The translations under genes were made by a program, and so were the position numbers. From contig JBJDZJ010000191.1 in NCBI GenBank assembly GCA_051867915.1, positions 1 through 64,000 of the forward strand: a DNA stretch of 64,000 nt, written 5' to 3'. Source of the DNA: CAKSQF01 sp051867915. Its GTDB lineage: Bacteria > Bacillota > Clostridia > Oscillospirales > CAG-272. Below, piece after piece: positions 18,701 through 26,442 of the stretch; within the stretch, counting starts at the first letter, position 1; each line of letters opens with the position of its first letter. The notes under the pieces are model-generated. The model saw only the letters and a program-made list of their open reading frames with translations. It did not search any database and was not told the DNA's origin.

Positions 18701-21513
18701 TTCCTGCGGCAAAGCAGATCGGCATCATGGCCTTCATCGGCGGCGGGGAAGCTACCGTGACCCTTCCGCAGGGGCTTACCTCTGTCGGATACGGCGCATT
18801 TGCGGATTCCGTGAATCTGACCGACTTCACGGTAGAGGAAGGAAATTCCGTCTTCTTTGCCGTTGACGGCGTTCTGTACCGCAGGCTTCCCAACGGTCAG
18901 TACGAGCTGACCGCATATCCCGGAGGAAAGATTGCGGAGCAGGGAAGCTACACCGTCATCGACGGCACCGCCGTTATCGCAGGATTCGCCGTAAGCGGTC
19001 TGAAGAGCGATGCCATGACCGAGGTTGTCCTGCCCTACTCGCTGAAGCTTATCGGAATTTCTGCCTTCGCCGACAGCGGAGTGACCAAATATACCTTTAA
19101 CTGCATCCAGGCTCCTACACTGGCGACGGTTTACCGCGATGATGTGGAAACTTTGCTGGAAGAGAACGCAACCGGTACTCAGATTGCGATTAACGGTCTT
19201 TACTATGCCAACTTCGACACCCTGATGGCAAGCTATACCGACATTGTGGGCGAGACCAGTTCGCTTGTGATCTGCTATCCCGAAAACGGCGTCGGCTACG
19301 ACAATTATGTCTACCGCACCTATTTCGGAAAGTATGAGTCACTGGGCGTGCTGATGGACGATGTGACCCGCTCCGCTATCGAGGCCATCGAGGCGCTGGA
19401 GTCTGCGGACACCGTCAAGGGCTGGTCGTCGCTGGAAGTCAACGACACCAACAAGGCACTGATTTCCGCCTTCGCCGACAAGGTTAAGGAAGCCCGCCGT
19501 CTGTACAACAACATCCTGACCGACGATCAGCGCGCCTTCGTATCCGATGAGCAGCTGACAAAGCTGACCGAAATCGAAGGTCTGATGCGCTCCCTCAAGG
19601 AGAAATTCGGCATCCCGCTGATTATCAGCTCGCTGACCTACAATCAGGATTATATCAAGGATTACAAAGAGGGCGACAGCTTCTCCATGGAGGGTCTGAT
19701 TCTGACCGTCGTCTATGATGACGGCTCCACCGAGCCTGCCGATCTTGCCAATCTGATCCTGAAGACCCCCTCCGACGGCATTCTGACTCAGTACGACCTG
19801 TTTGTGGTCTTTGATTACAGCTACGGAGACGGCATGACCAGAGAGGTTCAGATTCCCGTCACCGTCAAGGCGACCGGATCCTCTTCTCCTTCCGTTACCC
19901 CCGAAGAACCCGGAGATTCCGACGAGGATGAAAAATCCCCCGTCCTCCTGATCGTTCTGCTGGCAGGCGGCGGTGTGCTGGTATGCGCAGGCATCGTCCT
20001 TGTCATTCTGCTGATTGTAAAAAAGAAGGGCTCCGGAAAGGGCCCGGATCCCGATAAAAACGGGGCTTCCCCCGCCGGGGAAGGTGCATCCGGTGAATCG
20101 GACGGTTCGCTGAGTGCTTCACCCGTACCCAACGGAAGCGGTTCGGAAAGTCCCGATGAAGAGGGCAATCCCTCCGGAAACGGGGACAATGCCCCCGAAA
20201 AGGAAGAGTTTGGTCCCGACCGTCAGGGGGATTCCGACATTCCCAAAAGACACCGTGCCGGTGCAATCGTCAAATGGACGGTCTTCGGCGTTGCCGTTGC
20301 CGCAGTGATCGGAGGAATTGTCTACTCGGCGGTGACCGGCGGAAATAAGGATGAATCCAAGCTGTCAGAAGTGCAGGCGCAGATCATTTACAAGGCCAAC
20401 GGCGGTCTGTTCGAGAACAACATGGACGAAAAGACCATCGGTTACAAGGACGGCGCCTATCCTCTGGACATCGGTCATGTTACCGTGACCAACGGCAGTA
20501 TTGCCATCAAGCGTCAGAGTTATCTGTTTGGCGGTTGGTATTATCCCGCACTGGACGAAAACGGCAACATCCTCTATGAGGATGAGGCAAAGGGCATCGT
20601 CAAGCTCGGTGAGGCCTTCGACTTCACAAAGAAGATGACCGAAGGACAGGAGATTACCCTGTATGCCGGCTGGATCAAGGATAAAACCCTGACCGTTCTG
20701 TTGGCAGGCGATTCCATCGTGGATAAAGACGGCGTTCAGTACAACGCCGGAGATGTCATCCGCGAACTGTCTGCCAATCCCCAGGGACAGTTTGATAAGT
20801 ATACCGGCTCCAATCTTCTGAGTCTGCCGTCCAAACAGTATACCTTTGTTCAGTACTATACCGATGCCGAGTGTACCGTCCCCGTAACATGGCCTATCGT
20901 CACCGAAGACGGTGTGGATGCCGATCCGATCTATGCCAAATTTATCGAGGGAGACTGGAAGATCGTTTCCGATGCCGACTCGGCAAAGAAGATGCTGGAG
21001 GCGTTGATCAGCGGCAACTACTATCTGATCTGCGATGTGGATCTGGGCGGTGCTGCCGTTACCATCTCCAATAACGCCACCTTCGGCGCAAAAGTGGAGG
21101 GCAACGGATATACCCTGTCGGGCTTCAGCGTGACCAAGCGTGCAGTGGAGAGTCAGGGTACCTCCCTGTTCGGCACCCTGAAGGAGAGCGCATCTCTGCA
21201 CAATCTGACCCTTACCGATGTAACCTTCGAGGTTATGCTCAAGGGTGACGCCAATGCGGTCTATTTCCTGTTCGGCGAAATGCCTGAAAATCCCGATATC
21301 AACGGATTCACGGTCAAGGGAAGCATGACTGTCAGCTGTCCTGCCGGATCATTGATCGGAAATCTTCAGGAGGGAGAGCATTCTCACTGGATTCTGTCTG
21401 CGGCAGAGAGCGACAGCGCCGCTCTTGCCGACGGGAAGATCACGGTTGAGGTTGTTTGCACTGTGGGAGAGGCAACCTACACCTATCCCGAACCGTCTGA
21501 ATCAGACTCGTAA
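12730..21513 (+). CDS. Giant multidomain surface subtilisin-like serine protease (S8) with BspA-type LRR
   Basis: A 2927-residue exported protease. In order: signal peptide (1-33); I9-like propeptide (about 75-175); S8 domain with Asp219 (IDTGLDY), His299 (NHGTHVAG), likely oxyanion Asn417 and Ser663 (SGTSMAAP), with a PA insert near 480-600; Fn3-like and lactocepin-type domains (about 735-1225); two Big_2 Ig-like domains (to about 1375); BspA-type leucine-rich repeats (about 1378-2120); another Ig-like domain; transmembrane segment 2405-2426; a charged Pro/Ser/Gly linker; a second transmembrane segment (about 2516-2535); then an InlB/Listeria-Bacteroides-type repeat region. The triad is complete, so it should be active. 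TTG start with GGGAGGG six bases upstream. The peptide transporter genes follow, so it may supply peptides for uptake. Confidence 0.9.
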   Translation: MKKIGKNWKNTVLALALLLAFSTLTGSVGNAYNTSNNLSEAQELFRNVTGQMDFSQIMQENFNGSVLSTSQTRVYERRTVIISLTGDSLSDAADGVSVSDYAQTVAGRAETLRIYGEQDELLNTLADAGIDYTLKYRYTAVDNAVAVEINTRYVSEIREMAGVSSVVIAGSFAYPRSADSDGSSAVTNVTKVYGTGVYDSSDAVSDGLDGSGMVVAIIDTGLDYTHAAFSLMPDGANSVRFTEADIADLLADNDLRAEERQSLSGNLLSVEDVYLNAKVPFAYDYADNDADVYPSYSNHGTHVAGIVAGHDLSGYTDKDGNHVDEEFIGVAPEAQLVICKVFTDDLEDPDLGGAVAEDILAALEDCILLGVDVINMSLGTSCGFTTTNDGDDEGEYMNRIYTAIGDQGINLVCAASNDYSSGYGGVFGTNLASNPDSGTVGSPATFAAALSVASISGKQSSYMLGNGTTAVFFEESNDEDGNPFDFIASMLAPGETTAEFEYVVVPGVGRASDYTSAIKQLFAENPNRIALVKRGDTTFKEKVEVAKSMGAKAIIVYNNVSGTIRMQLGEVVDPIPAVSIDMNVGNALVEAALNHTAQELSAGAVNRVGTITINTSYLAGPFMSEFSSWGCTPDLKLKPEITAHGGEITSTVPGGYDEQSGTSMAAPNMAGVVALIRSYVKTNNPGMTPQEVTRRVNQLLMSTATTVYDEDGLPYSPRKQGAGLGSLDNSRTTAAFLWTDNAEIDYRPKVELGDDKEKVGVYTVSFKVTNFGTRSLSFKPQSIFMTETLAIDGLSVAEQAYLLDDVSAVWKINGNEIVEGYSFTVPAGVTTDVELTLTLSDAEKKYIDDSFENGMFVEGFAKLVSDSEGQCDLELPFMGFYGDWSRAPMLDYDAYELAEYQQDSSILEDEKPQASVWATQPYTVYYNEDFVLPMGSYVYLLPDDADPVYTSEDHNALSCFNQFFGEDNVENYMTSYKMKGLYAGLLRNARSVDYQLINADTGEILESDTVYRVSKAYSGGGSGRPALVDLDLDPLTYGLVSNGHYTMTFEFFLDYEDGSCTKNTYSFDFTIDYEAPMLQDIRVRYYDYKDGNKTKQRIYLDLDVYDNHYTQSVMLCYLEGEELILATDYVTPVYNSNKNGTTTVSIEITDLYEKYKDSLYVEIDDYALNHSVYWLNLSAANQVSASDDFELAPGEESLTLGVYNTHTVALAGIGDANLSNFKWSSDNRSVADVKNGEIVGLSEGSAVITVSNGKGVSRSLTVTVTGGSATLPTPSISFGVIKDGDGTLVKAAGVVEVYPGMDFRLDVVTDPWYYPTDSLTLVWESTNPDVVTVDQSGNVTTVAEGTAVIKASIAVDGKVTAYTANVTMKVEDPYVVSNYSLIEYKGPGGVVVIPTDKNIMMIGEDAFKDNDTITEVVIPKSVTSIGTGAFENCTALKRISFVDTEEQPIADADIGVIYGRAFAGCTSLELLDLSNVKVVTLGRECFYGCENLREIRKMTKIGTIGAYAFAGCTSLTSLDLSELHVAGTGAFAGCTALTDVKTGWFTAIGNSMFSGCTGLRSVTLSAESVGSRAFSCCTGLRSVTVALPEGESEFTFYIGDRAFEGCTALQTFTVNSGCRIASIGNYAFASTALTSFTIPEGLTTLGVNILSGSKVTEITVGDSFDFENLKLLGTPFYHISIKLASGTTRYVIENGVLYNRSKTTLLMVLPGTTRVTIPDSVTAIADYAFAGSSVTSLTVPASVRTIGAGAFMNSKLATVTFEGSGITAIAENTFANSKLIRITVPAGVTVIGDSAFEGTPLTSVDFAGTSLRTLGNRVFADCVELKSVVLPDGITTMGDGTFSGCSALKSATLPSVKTLGSQTFRFCNALTEVTFGENAVTVGSYTFYENTSLKSVHLSDSITEIGAYAFVGCTSLEEIDLNKVTVLNPYAFAECSNLKSVVGLDRIVTVGDMAFYNCNGLTDLNLLSAEVIGDGAFAIENGQSAYTSLSIPAAKQIGIMAFIGGGEATVTLPQGLTSVGYGAFADSVNLTDFTVEEGNSVFFAVDGVLYRRLPNGQYELTAYPGGKIAEQGSYTVIDGTAVIAGFAVSGLKSDAMTEVVLPYSLKLIGISAFADSGVTKYTFNCIQAPTLATVYRDDVETLLEENATGTQIAINGLYYANFDTLMASYTDIVGETSSLVICYPENGVGYDNYVYRTYFGKYESLGVLMDDVTRSAIEAIEALESADTVKGWSSLEVNDTNKALISAFADKVKEARRLYNNILTDDQRAFVSDEQLTKLTEIEGLMRSLKEKFGIPLIISSLTYNQDYIKDYKEGDSFSMEGLILTVVYDDGSTEPADLANLILKTPSDGILTQYDLFVVFDYSYGDGMTREVQIPVTVKATGSSSPSVTPEEPGDSDEDEKSPVLLIVLLAGGGVLVCAGIVLVILLIVKKKGSGKGPDPDKNGASPAGEGASGESDGSLSASPVPNGSGSESPDEEGNPSGNGDNAPEKEEFGPDRQGDSDIPKRHRAGAIVKWTVFGVAVAAVIGGIVYSAVTGGNKDESKLSEVQAQIIYKANGGLFENNMDEKTIGYKDGAYPLDIGHVTVTNGSIAIKRQSYLFGGWYYPALDENGNILYEDEAKGIVKLGEAFDFTKKMTEGQEITLYAGWIKDKTLTVLLAGDSIVDKDGVQYNAGDVIRELSANPQGQFDKYTGSNLLSLPSKQYTFVQYYTDAECTVPVTWPIVTEDGVDADPIYAKFIEGDWKIVSDADSAKKMLEALISGNYYLICDVDLGGAAVTISNNATFGAKVEGNGYTLSGFSVTKRAVESQGTSLFGTLKESASLHNLTLTDVTFEVMLKGDANAVYFLFGEMPENPDINGFTVKGSMTVSCPAGSLIGNLQEGEHSHWILSAAESDSAALADGKITVEVVCTVGEATYTYPEPSESDS

Positions 21514-21544
21514 CGGAGACTGTTTGTAATAAAGGAGAATTTAC

Positions 21545-24073
21545 ATGAAGAAATATTTCAAATCTGCTCTTTGCCTTCTTTGCTGTGCGGCTATGGTACT
21601 GCCTGCCGCCGCTTGTAAGAAGACGCCCGATGATACCGAGAAAACGCATCTGTATGATCCCGAAGAGTACCCGATGACCTTTGCCATCGGTTCGCTGGAC
21701 GGCAACTTCAATCCCTTCTTCTACACCTCTGCCAACGACGGAAGCGTGCTTTCCATGACCCAGATTTCCATGCTGACCACCGATTCCGACGGCAATATCG
21801 TCTGCGGTGACGATTATCCTACCGTGGCACTTGCCATGAAGATCACCATGTACGATGCGGCGGGAAATGTCACGGCAAGCGGTGATACCGAGGGCTATAC
21901 CGATTACGAATTCGTCATCAAGAACGGCATCAAGTTCAGCGACGGCGTGGATCTGACCATCAAGGATGTGCTGTTTAATCTGTATGTCTATCTGGATCCC
22001 ATGTACACCGGCTCCTCCACCATCTATTCCACCGATATTCAGGGTCTGAAGGCCTATCAGGCGCAGGATCCCTCTCTGGCGGACGATTCGGATACCGATA
22101 TCAGCAGCGGCTTTTACAGCAGCGCACAGCAGAGAGTCTACAATATGATCGACTATCTGGAGGGCGATATACCGCTGACCGCTCAGATTACCGCCGATCT
22201 GGAGACCACCAAGAAGCTGTTCATGGAAGAAATCAGCAGTGACTGGTCCAATAACTTCGGCACGCTGGAAAGCTATACCGAATATACCTTCACCGAGGAT
22301 TGGCAGAGCTACTATCTGATCGAGGGTCTGGTTACCGTTGAGAAGGAAATCAACGCCCAGGGTGCCACCGTTTCCAAAAAGGACGAGAACGGCAAGTATG
22401 TCACCAGTCTGGACGATGTCAACGATGAGCTGACTGCCGAGATGAATGCCGCCCTGTCTGCCGACAAGGTTTCGGCATACGCCTCTGCGCATAACTGCTC
22501 CGAGGCAGACGCCAGAAGCATCCTTATGAAGGAAAAGGCCATCGCCACCGTGTACGATGCCTATACCTCCTATGAACCCTCTCTGATCAACATCCTGAGC
22601 TACTGGGCAACCGGAAGCAATGTTCTTGACGATTTTGCGGCAGAGGCTATGTCCGCATATTACGAGAGCGTCAAGGGAACCGTAAAGTCCATTTCCGGTA
22701 TCACCACCTATAAGACATCCTCCTTCGACGGTCAGGATTTCGGAGAAGAGCATGATGTGCTGAAGATCCGCATCAACGGCATCGACCCCAAGGCCATCTG
22801 GAACTTCGGGTTCATCGTTGCCCCCATGCACTACTATTCCAACGCAGAGCAGACCGCACTGTGGGACGGCGTCAGCCACTTCGGCGTGGATTTCTGTAAC
22901 AAGACCTTCTTCGATGAGGTTCTGAAGGATCCTGCCAAGAACGGACTGCCCGTAGGCGCCGGCGTTTATAAGGCTACCGACCAAAGCGGCAGCGACAATG
23001 TAACCAAGGATGGCTTCTACAATAACAACTACGCCTACTACAAGAGAAACGAGTATTTCGAGACGGTCGGCGGAGAGACCATTCACAACGCCTATATCCG
23101 CCTGTTCCGTTACAGAGTCGTCAGCTCCGACAACATCGTCAACGCCCTTATCAATGAAGAGGTTCTCTACGGCGAACCCAACGCAAAGCAGGACAACATC
23201 GCCGCAGTCGATAAGGATTACCTGGGCTACAAGACCTACCGCACCAGCGGTTACGGTTATGTGGGTCTGAACCCCAAATACATTCCCGACATCGAGGTCA
23301 GACAGGCGATCATGATGTCCATGAACACCGCTACCATCGTAAGGGATTACTATACATCCGCACTGGCAGAGGTGATCTACCGCCCGATGTCCAGTACTTC
23401 CTGGGCATACCCCAAGGATGCAACGGCATATTACACCTGTACCAGAGATAAGAGCGTCATTCAGGATCTGGTCAAGAGCGCAGGATGGACGCTGAACGCC
23501 GACGGCGTGTTCGAAAAGGACGGAAAGCTGTTGGAATTCACCTTCACCATCGCCGGCGAGACTGCCGATCACCCGGCATACGCCATGTTCCAGTCTGCCG
23601 CCGAGTTCCTCAATGAATGCGGATTCATCATCCATACCACTACCGATGTCAATGCGCTGAAGAAGCTGGCAACCGGCGGTCTGGAGGTATGGGCTGCCGC
23701 ATGGTCCACCGCCGCCGACCCCGACCTGTATCAGAATTACCATAAGGATTCCAACGCCAACGCCACCAAGAACTGGTACTGCCAGGGAATGCTGGACGAT
23801 ACCTCCGGTCAGTTCGATCAGGAGAAGGTATGGATCAACGAGCTTGCCGAGCTGATCGAGGCGGGCAGAGAGACCAACAACCGTGACGAGCGTACGGCGA
23901 TCTATGCAGATGCTATGGACATCATCATGCAGCTGTGCATCGAGCTTCCCACCTACCAGAGAAACGATCTTGCCGTATACAATACGAGAATCATTGACGC
24001 CGGCACCCTGAATCAGAATCCTTCCTATAATGAGGGCGTTGTCAGCAGAATCTGGGATGTCAACTATAACTGA
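21545..24073 (+). CDS. Oversized oligopeptide ABC transporter substrate-binding lipoprotein
   Basis: An 842-residue SBP_bac_5 family lipoprotein, well above the usual 520-600. The signal peptide ends LPAAAC with lipid Cys24. The family opening (NFNPFFYTS..DGSVLSMTQISML) and FSDGVDLTIKDVLFNL are followed by about 250 extra residues (roughly 150-400). The canonical fold then resumes at LKIRINGIDPKA and runs through the late YVGLNPKY and DPDLYQNYH segments. It captures peptides outside the membrane for the OppBCDF genes directly downstream. AAAGGAG lies before the ATG, only 31 bases after the subtilase stop, so the two are probably co-transcribed. Confidence 0.9.
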   Translation: MKKYFKSALCLLCCAAMVLPAAACKKTPDDTEKTHLYDPEEYPMTFAIGSLDGNFNPFFYTSANDGSVLSMTQISMLTTDSDGNIVCGDDYPTVALAMKITMYDAAGNVTASGDTEGYTDYEFVIKNGIKFSDGVDLTIKDVLFNLYVYLDPMYTGSSTIYSTDIQGLKAYQAQDPSLADDSDTDISSGFYSSAQQRVYNMIDYLEGDIPLTAQITADLETTKKLFMEEISSDWSNNFGTLESYTEYTFTEDWQSYYLIEGLVTVEKEINAQGATVSKKDENGKYVTSLDDVNDELTAEMNAALSADKVSAYASAHNCSEADARSILMKEKAIATVYDAYTSYEPSLINILSYWATGSNVLDDFAAEAMSAYYESVKGTVKSISGITTYKTSSFDGQDFGEEHDVLKIRINGIDPKAIWNFGFIVAPMHYYSNAEQTALWDGVSHFGVDFCNKTFFDEVLKDPAKNGLPVGAGVYKATDQSGSDNVTKDGFYNNNYAYYKRNEYFETVGGETIHNAYIRLFRYRVVSSDNIVNALINEEVLYGEPNAKQDNIAAVDKDYLGYKTYRTSGYGYVGLNPKYIPDIEVRQAIMMSMNTATIVRDYYTSALAEVIYRPMSSTSWAYPKDATAYYTCTRDKSVIQDLVKSAGWTLNADGVFEKDGKLLEFTFTIAGETADHPAYAMFQSAAEFLNECGFIIHTTTDVNALKKLATGGLEVWAAAWSTAADPDLYQNYHKDSNANATKNWYCQGMLDDTSGQFDQEKVWINELAELIEAGRETNNRDERTAIYADAMDIIMQLCIELPTYQRNDLAVYNTRIIDAGTLNQNPSYNEGVVSRIWDVNYN

Positions 24074-24084
24074 TACCCAAAGTT

Positions 24085-24115
24085 CCTTTCCCGCCCCGGG
24101 GCTCGGGGCGGAAGG
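24085..24115 (+). promoter_or_regulatory. Intercistronic GC-rich hairpin after the binding-protein gene
   Basis: CCGCCCCG (24091-24098) pairs perfectly with 24104-24111, extended by CCTT/AAGG after a two-base bulge. No T-run follows, so read-through is expected; such stems often protect the mRNA of an abundant binding protein. Confidence 0.6.
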
Positions 24116-24152
24116 GATCCAATATCTGAACGAATGAGGATAAAGAAGAAAA

Positions 24153-25226
24153 ATGTTTAAATATATTTTGAAACGAATTCTGTTATCCCTTTTTATCCTG
24201 CTGGGCGTGTCGTTCATCCTGTATGTTCTGCTGAGATGTATGCCGCTTTCCTATGTGGAAACCAAGTTCTACGGGAGCAATCCCAATGCACAGGACAACT
24301 ATTCGGTCCTGCATCAGGAGCTTGCCGACTGCGAACTGGTGGAATCGGATGAAAACGGCCTGCCCATTTACGAAACGGATGAAAACGGAGAGGTCCTTCT
24401 TGACGAGAACGGAATCCCCGTTCCCAAGAGCATGCCCATTCTCAAGGGCTATCTCTCCTGGCTGGTTTCCTGTTTCAAGGGCGATCTGGGAAATTCCTGG
24501 AAGTACGGCAGACCGGTAGGCGATGTGATCTTCGAAAATATGGGCGTATCCTTCATGATCGCCTTCATTTCGCTGATTCTTGAGCTGATTATCGCCATTC
24601 CGCTGGGTATCAAGAGCGCCTGCAATCAGTACGGCAAGCTGGATTACACGGTCACCGTTCTGACCATGATCGGAATTTCCTTCCCCAGCTTCTTCTTCGG
24701 AAGCCTGATGATTAAATTCTTCTCGGTGGAACTGGGATGGTTCCCCAGCACCGGCATTTCGTCCTCCTGGATTACCGAGAACACCTCCACCTTTACCATC
24801 ATTACCGATATGGCGTGGCATCTGGTTCTGCCTATCTTCGTCATGGTGGTGCTGTCCATCGGATCGGTCATGCGGTATACCCGTACCAATACGCTGGAGG
24901 TGCTGAACGCCGATTACATCCGCACGGCAAGAGCCAAGGGTCTTTCCGAAAAGAAGGTTATCTATAAGCATGTTTTCCGTAACACCATGATTCCTCTGGT
25001 CACCATGCTCGCCGGAACCCTTCCGGGTCTGTTCGGCGGTGCCATGATTACCGAGACCATTTTCAGTATTCCGGGTATCGGAAAGGCGGCTTACGACGCC
25101 CTGTCCGCAGGTGACATTCCCTTCGTCATGGGCTACAATATGTTTATTGCCGTCCTGACCGTTGCCGGAATCCTGCTGACCGATATTATGTACGCCGTCG
25201 TTGACCCCCGTGTCAAGCTGTCCTGA
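24153..25226 (+). CDS. Peptide ABC transporter permease, OppB/DppB type
   Basis: A 357-residue inner-membrane permease with the family start (ILKRILLSLFILLGVSFILYVLLRCMP), six predicted membrane segments and an EAA loop YIRTARAKGLSEKKVIYKHVFRN that docks the ATPases. An unusual acidic insert lies in the first external loop (about residues 65-95), built from repeats of D-E-N-G. It pairs with the OppC-type gene 18 bases downstream. Confidence 0.92.
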   Translation: MFKYILKRILLSLFILLGVSFILYVLLRCMPLSYVETKFYGSNPNAQDNYSVLHQELADCELVESDENGLPIYETDENGEVLLDENGIPVPKSMPILKGYLSWLVSCFKGDLGNSWKYGRPVGDVIFENMGVSFMIAFISLILELIIAIPLGIKSACNQYGKLDYTVTVLTMIGISFPSFFFGSLMIKFFSVELGWFPSTGISSSWITENTSTFTIITDMAWHLVLPIFVMVVLSIGSVMRYTRTNTLEVLNADYIRTARAKGLSEKKVIYKHVFRNTMIPLVTMLAGTLPGLFGGAMITETIFSIPGIGKAAYDALSAGDIPFVMGYNMFIAVLTVAGILLTDIMYAVVDPRVKLS

Positions 25227-25244
25227 CGGGAGGAGGTATTCTGT

Positions 25245-26363
25245 ATGGATGAACAAAACAACAACCTTCCGACCGAGGATGGGGTTCAGATCAACAGCGA
25301 CGCCGCCTGCGCAGGCGAAACCGAGGAGGAGACCTTCGTCACTGTTGAGGATGAGCTTCACGGCGAAAATCTCAACGACCGTGTGAAGGTTCTTTCACCC
25401 GGAATGACCATTGCCAAACGGTTTTTCCGCTCCCGTCTGTCGGTGGTGGGACTGGTGATTCTGGTTCTGCTGTTCCTGTTTTCCTTCGTGGGACCCCTTC
25501 TTTCCCCATGGGGCGAGATGGAGGTGGATGAAACCCCCACAGAGGTTATCAGCACCCTGCCCATCGAATATACGGTGGTCGTAAACGGCGAAGAGGTCGT
25601 TCAGACTGCCTATGATGTGAACATCAGCATGACCGAGAACAATGTCAAGGGCAAGATCAGCGCAAAGCATTGGCTGGGAACCGATGAAACCGGCAAGGAT
25701 CTGCTGACCAGACTGATGTACGGCGGCAGAATTTCGCTGACGCTGGGTCTGATCGTCGTGATTCTGGAGACCATTCTGGGCGTGATTCTGGGCGGTATCG
25801 CCGGATATTTCGGCGGTTGGGTCGATCAGCTGATTATGAGAGTGGTGGATATCCTCTACTGTATCCCTCAGCTGCCCATTATGCTGATTCTGTCGGCGAC
25901 CTTTACCTCGCTGGGCATCGTGACCATCACCCGTCTGTATCTGATGATGGGCATTCTGACGCTGATCAGCTGGACGGGAATCGCCAGACTGGTCAGAGGC
26001 CAGATCCTGTCCCTGCGGGAGCAGGAATTCATGCTGGCGGCAAAATGCAGCGGACTTTCGGTTCGCAGAAAGATTTTCAAGCACCTGATCCCCAATGTCC
26101 TGCCTCAGCTGATCGTATCCATGACGCTGGGACTGGGCTCCATTATCCTGACCGAGGCAACGCTGGGATTCCTGGGACTGGGCGCACCTTTGGGTACGGC
26201 AACCTGGGGATCGCTGATCAACTACGCAACCAAGACCGAATACCTGACCAACTATTTCAATTTCTGGGTTCCGCCCGGAATCTGCATCACCCTTGCCATC
26301 CTCGCCTTCAACTTCGTGGGCGACGGACTGCGGGACGCATTTGATCCGAAGGCGAAGAGATGA
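25245..26363 (+). CDS. Peptide ABC transporter permease, OppC/DppC type
   Basis: A 372-residue permease. A charged cytoplasmic N-terminal tail of about 50 residues precedes the first membrane helix (RLSVVGLVILVLLFLFSFVGPLLSPWG). The family motif HWLGTDETGKDLLTRLMYGGRISL is present, followed by the EAA loop MLAAKCSGLSVRRKIFKHLI. The external loop after the first helix is typical of OppC. It completes the membrane channel with the preceding permease. Confidence 0.93.
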   Translation: MDEQNNNLPTEDGVQINSDAACAGETEEETFVTVEDELHGENLNDRVKVLSPGMTIAKRFFRSRLSVVGLVILVLLFLFSFVGPLLSPWGEMEVDETPTEVISTLPIEYTVVVNGEEVVQTAYDVNISMTENNVKGKISAKHWLGTDETGKDLLTRLMYGGRISLTLGLIVVILETILGVILGGIAGYFGGWVDQLIMRVVDILYCIPQLPIMLILSATFTSLGIVTITRLYLMMGILTLISWTGIARLVRGQILSLREQEFMLAAKCSGLSVRRKIFKHLIPNVLPQLIVSMTLGLGSIILTEATLGFLGLGAPLGTATWGSLINYATKTEYLTNYFNFWVPPGICITLAILAFNFVGDGLRDAFDPKAKR

Positions 26364-26373
26364 GATTCTTCCG

Positions 26374-26401
26374 GGATAACCGCATAGGAATGCGGTTATC
26401 C
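26374..26401 (+). promoter_or_regulatory. Perfect intercistronic hairpin between oppC- and oppD-type genes
   Basis: GGATAACCGCAT (26374-26385) is exactly complementary to 26390-26401, with a four-base AGGA loop and no T-run. It is probably a processing or stability element within the operon. Confidence 0.7.
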
Positions 26402-26442
26402 GCCAAAATCGGAGACTTTTGAAGAAAGGTATGTTCAATCGT

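Noticed and set aside
21440..24217. A 925-codon antisense frame over the peptide-binding protein gene, and a similar 937-codon frame at 36936-39749
   Set aside because: Same effect: both lie opposite convincing lipoprotein genes, and the products look like compositional noise.
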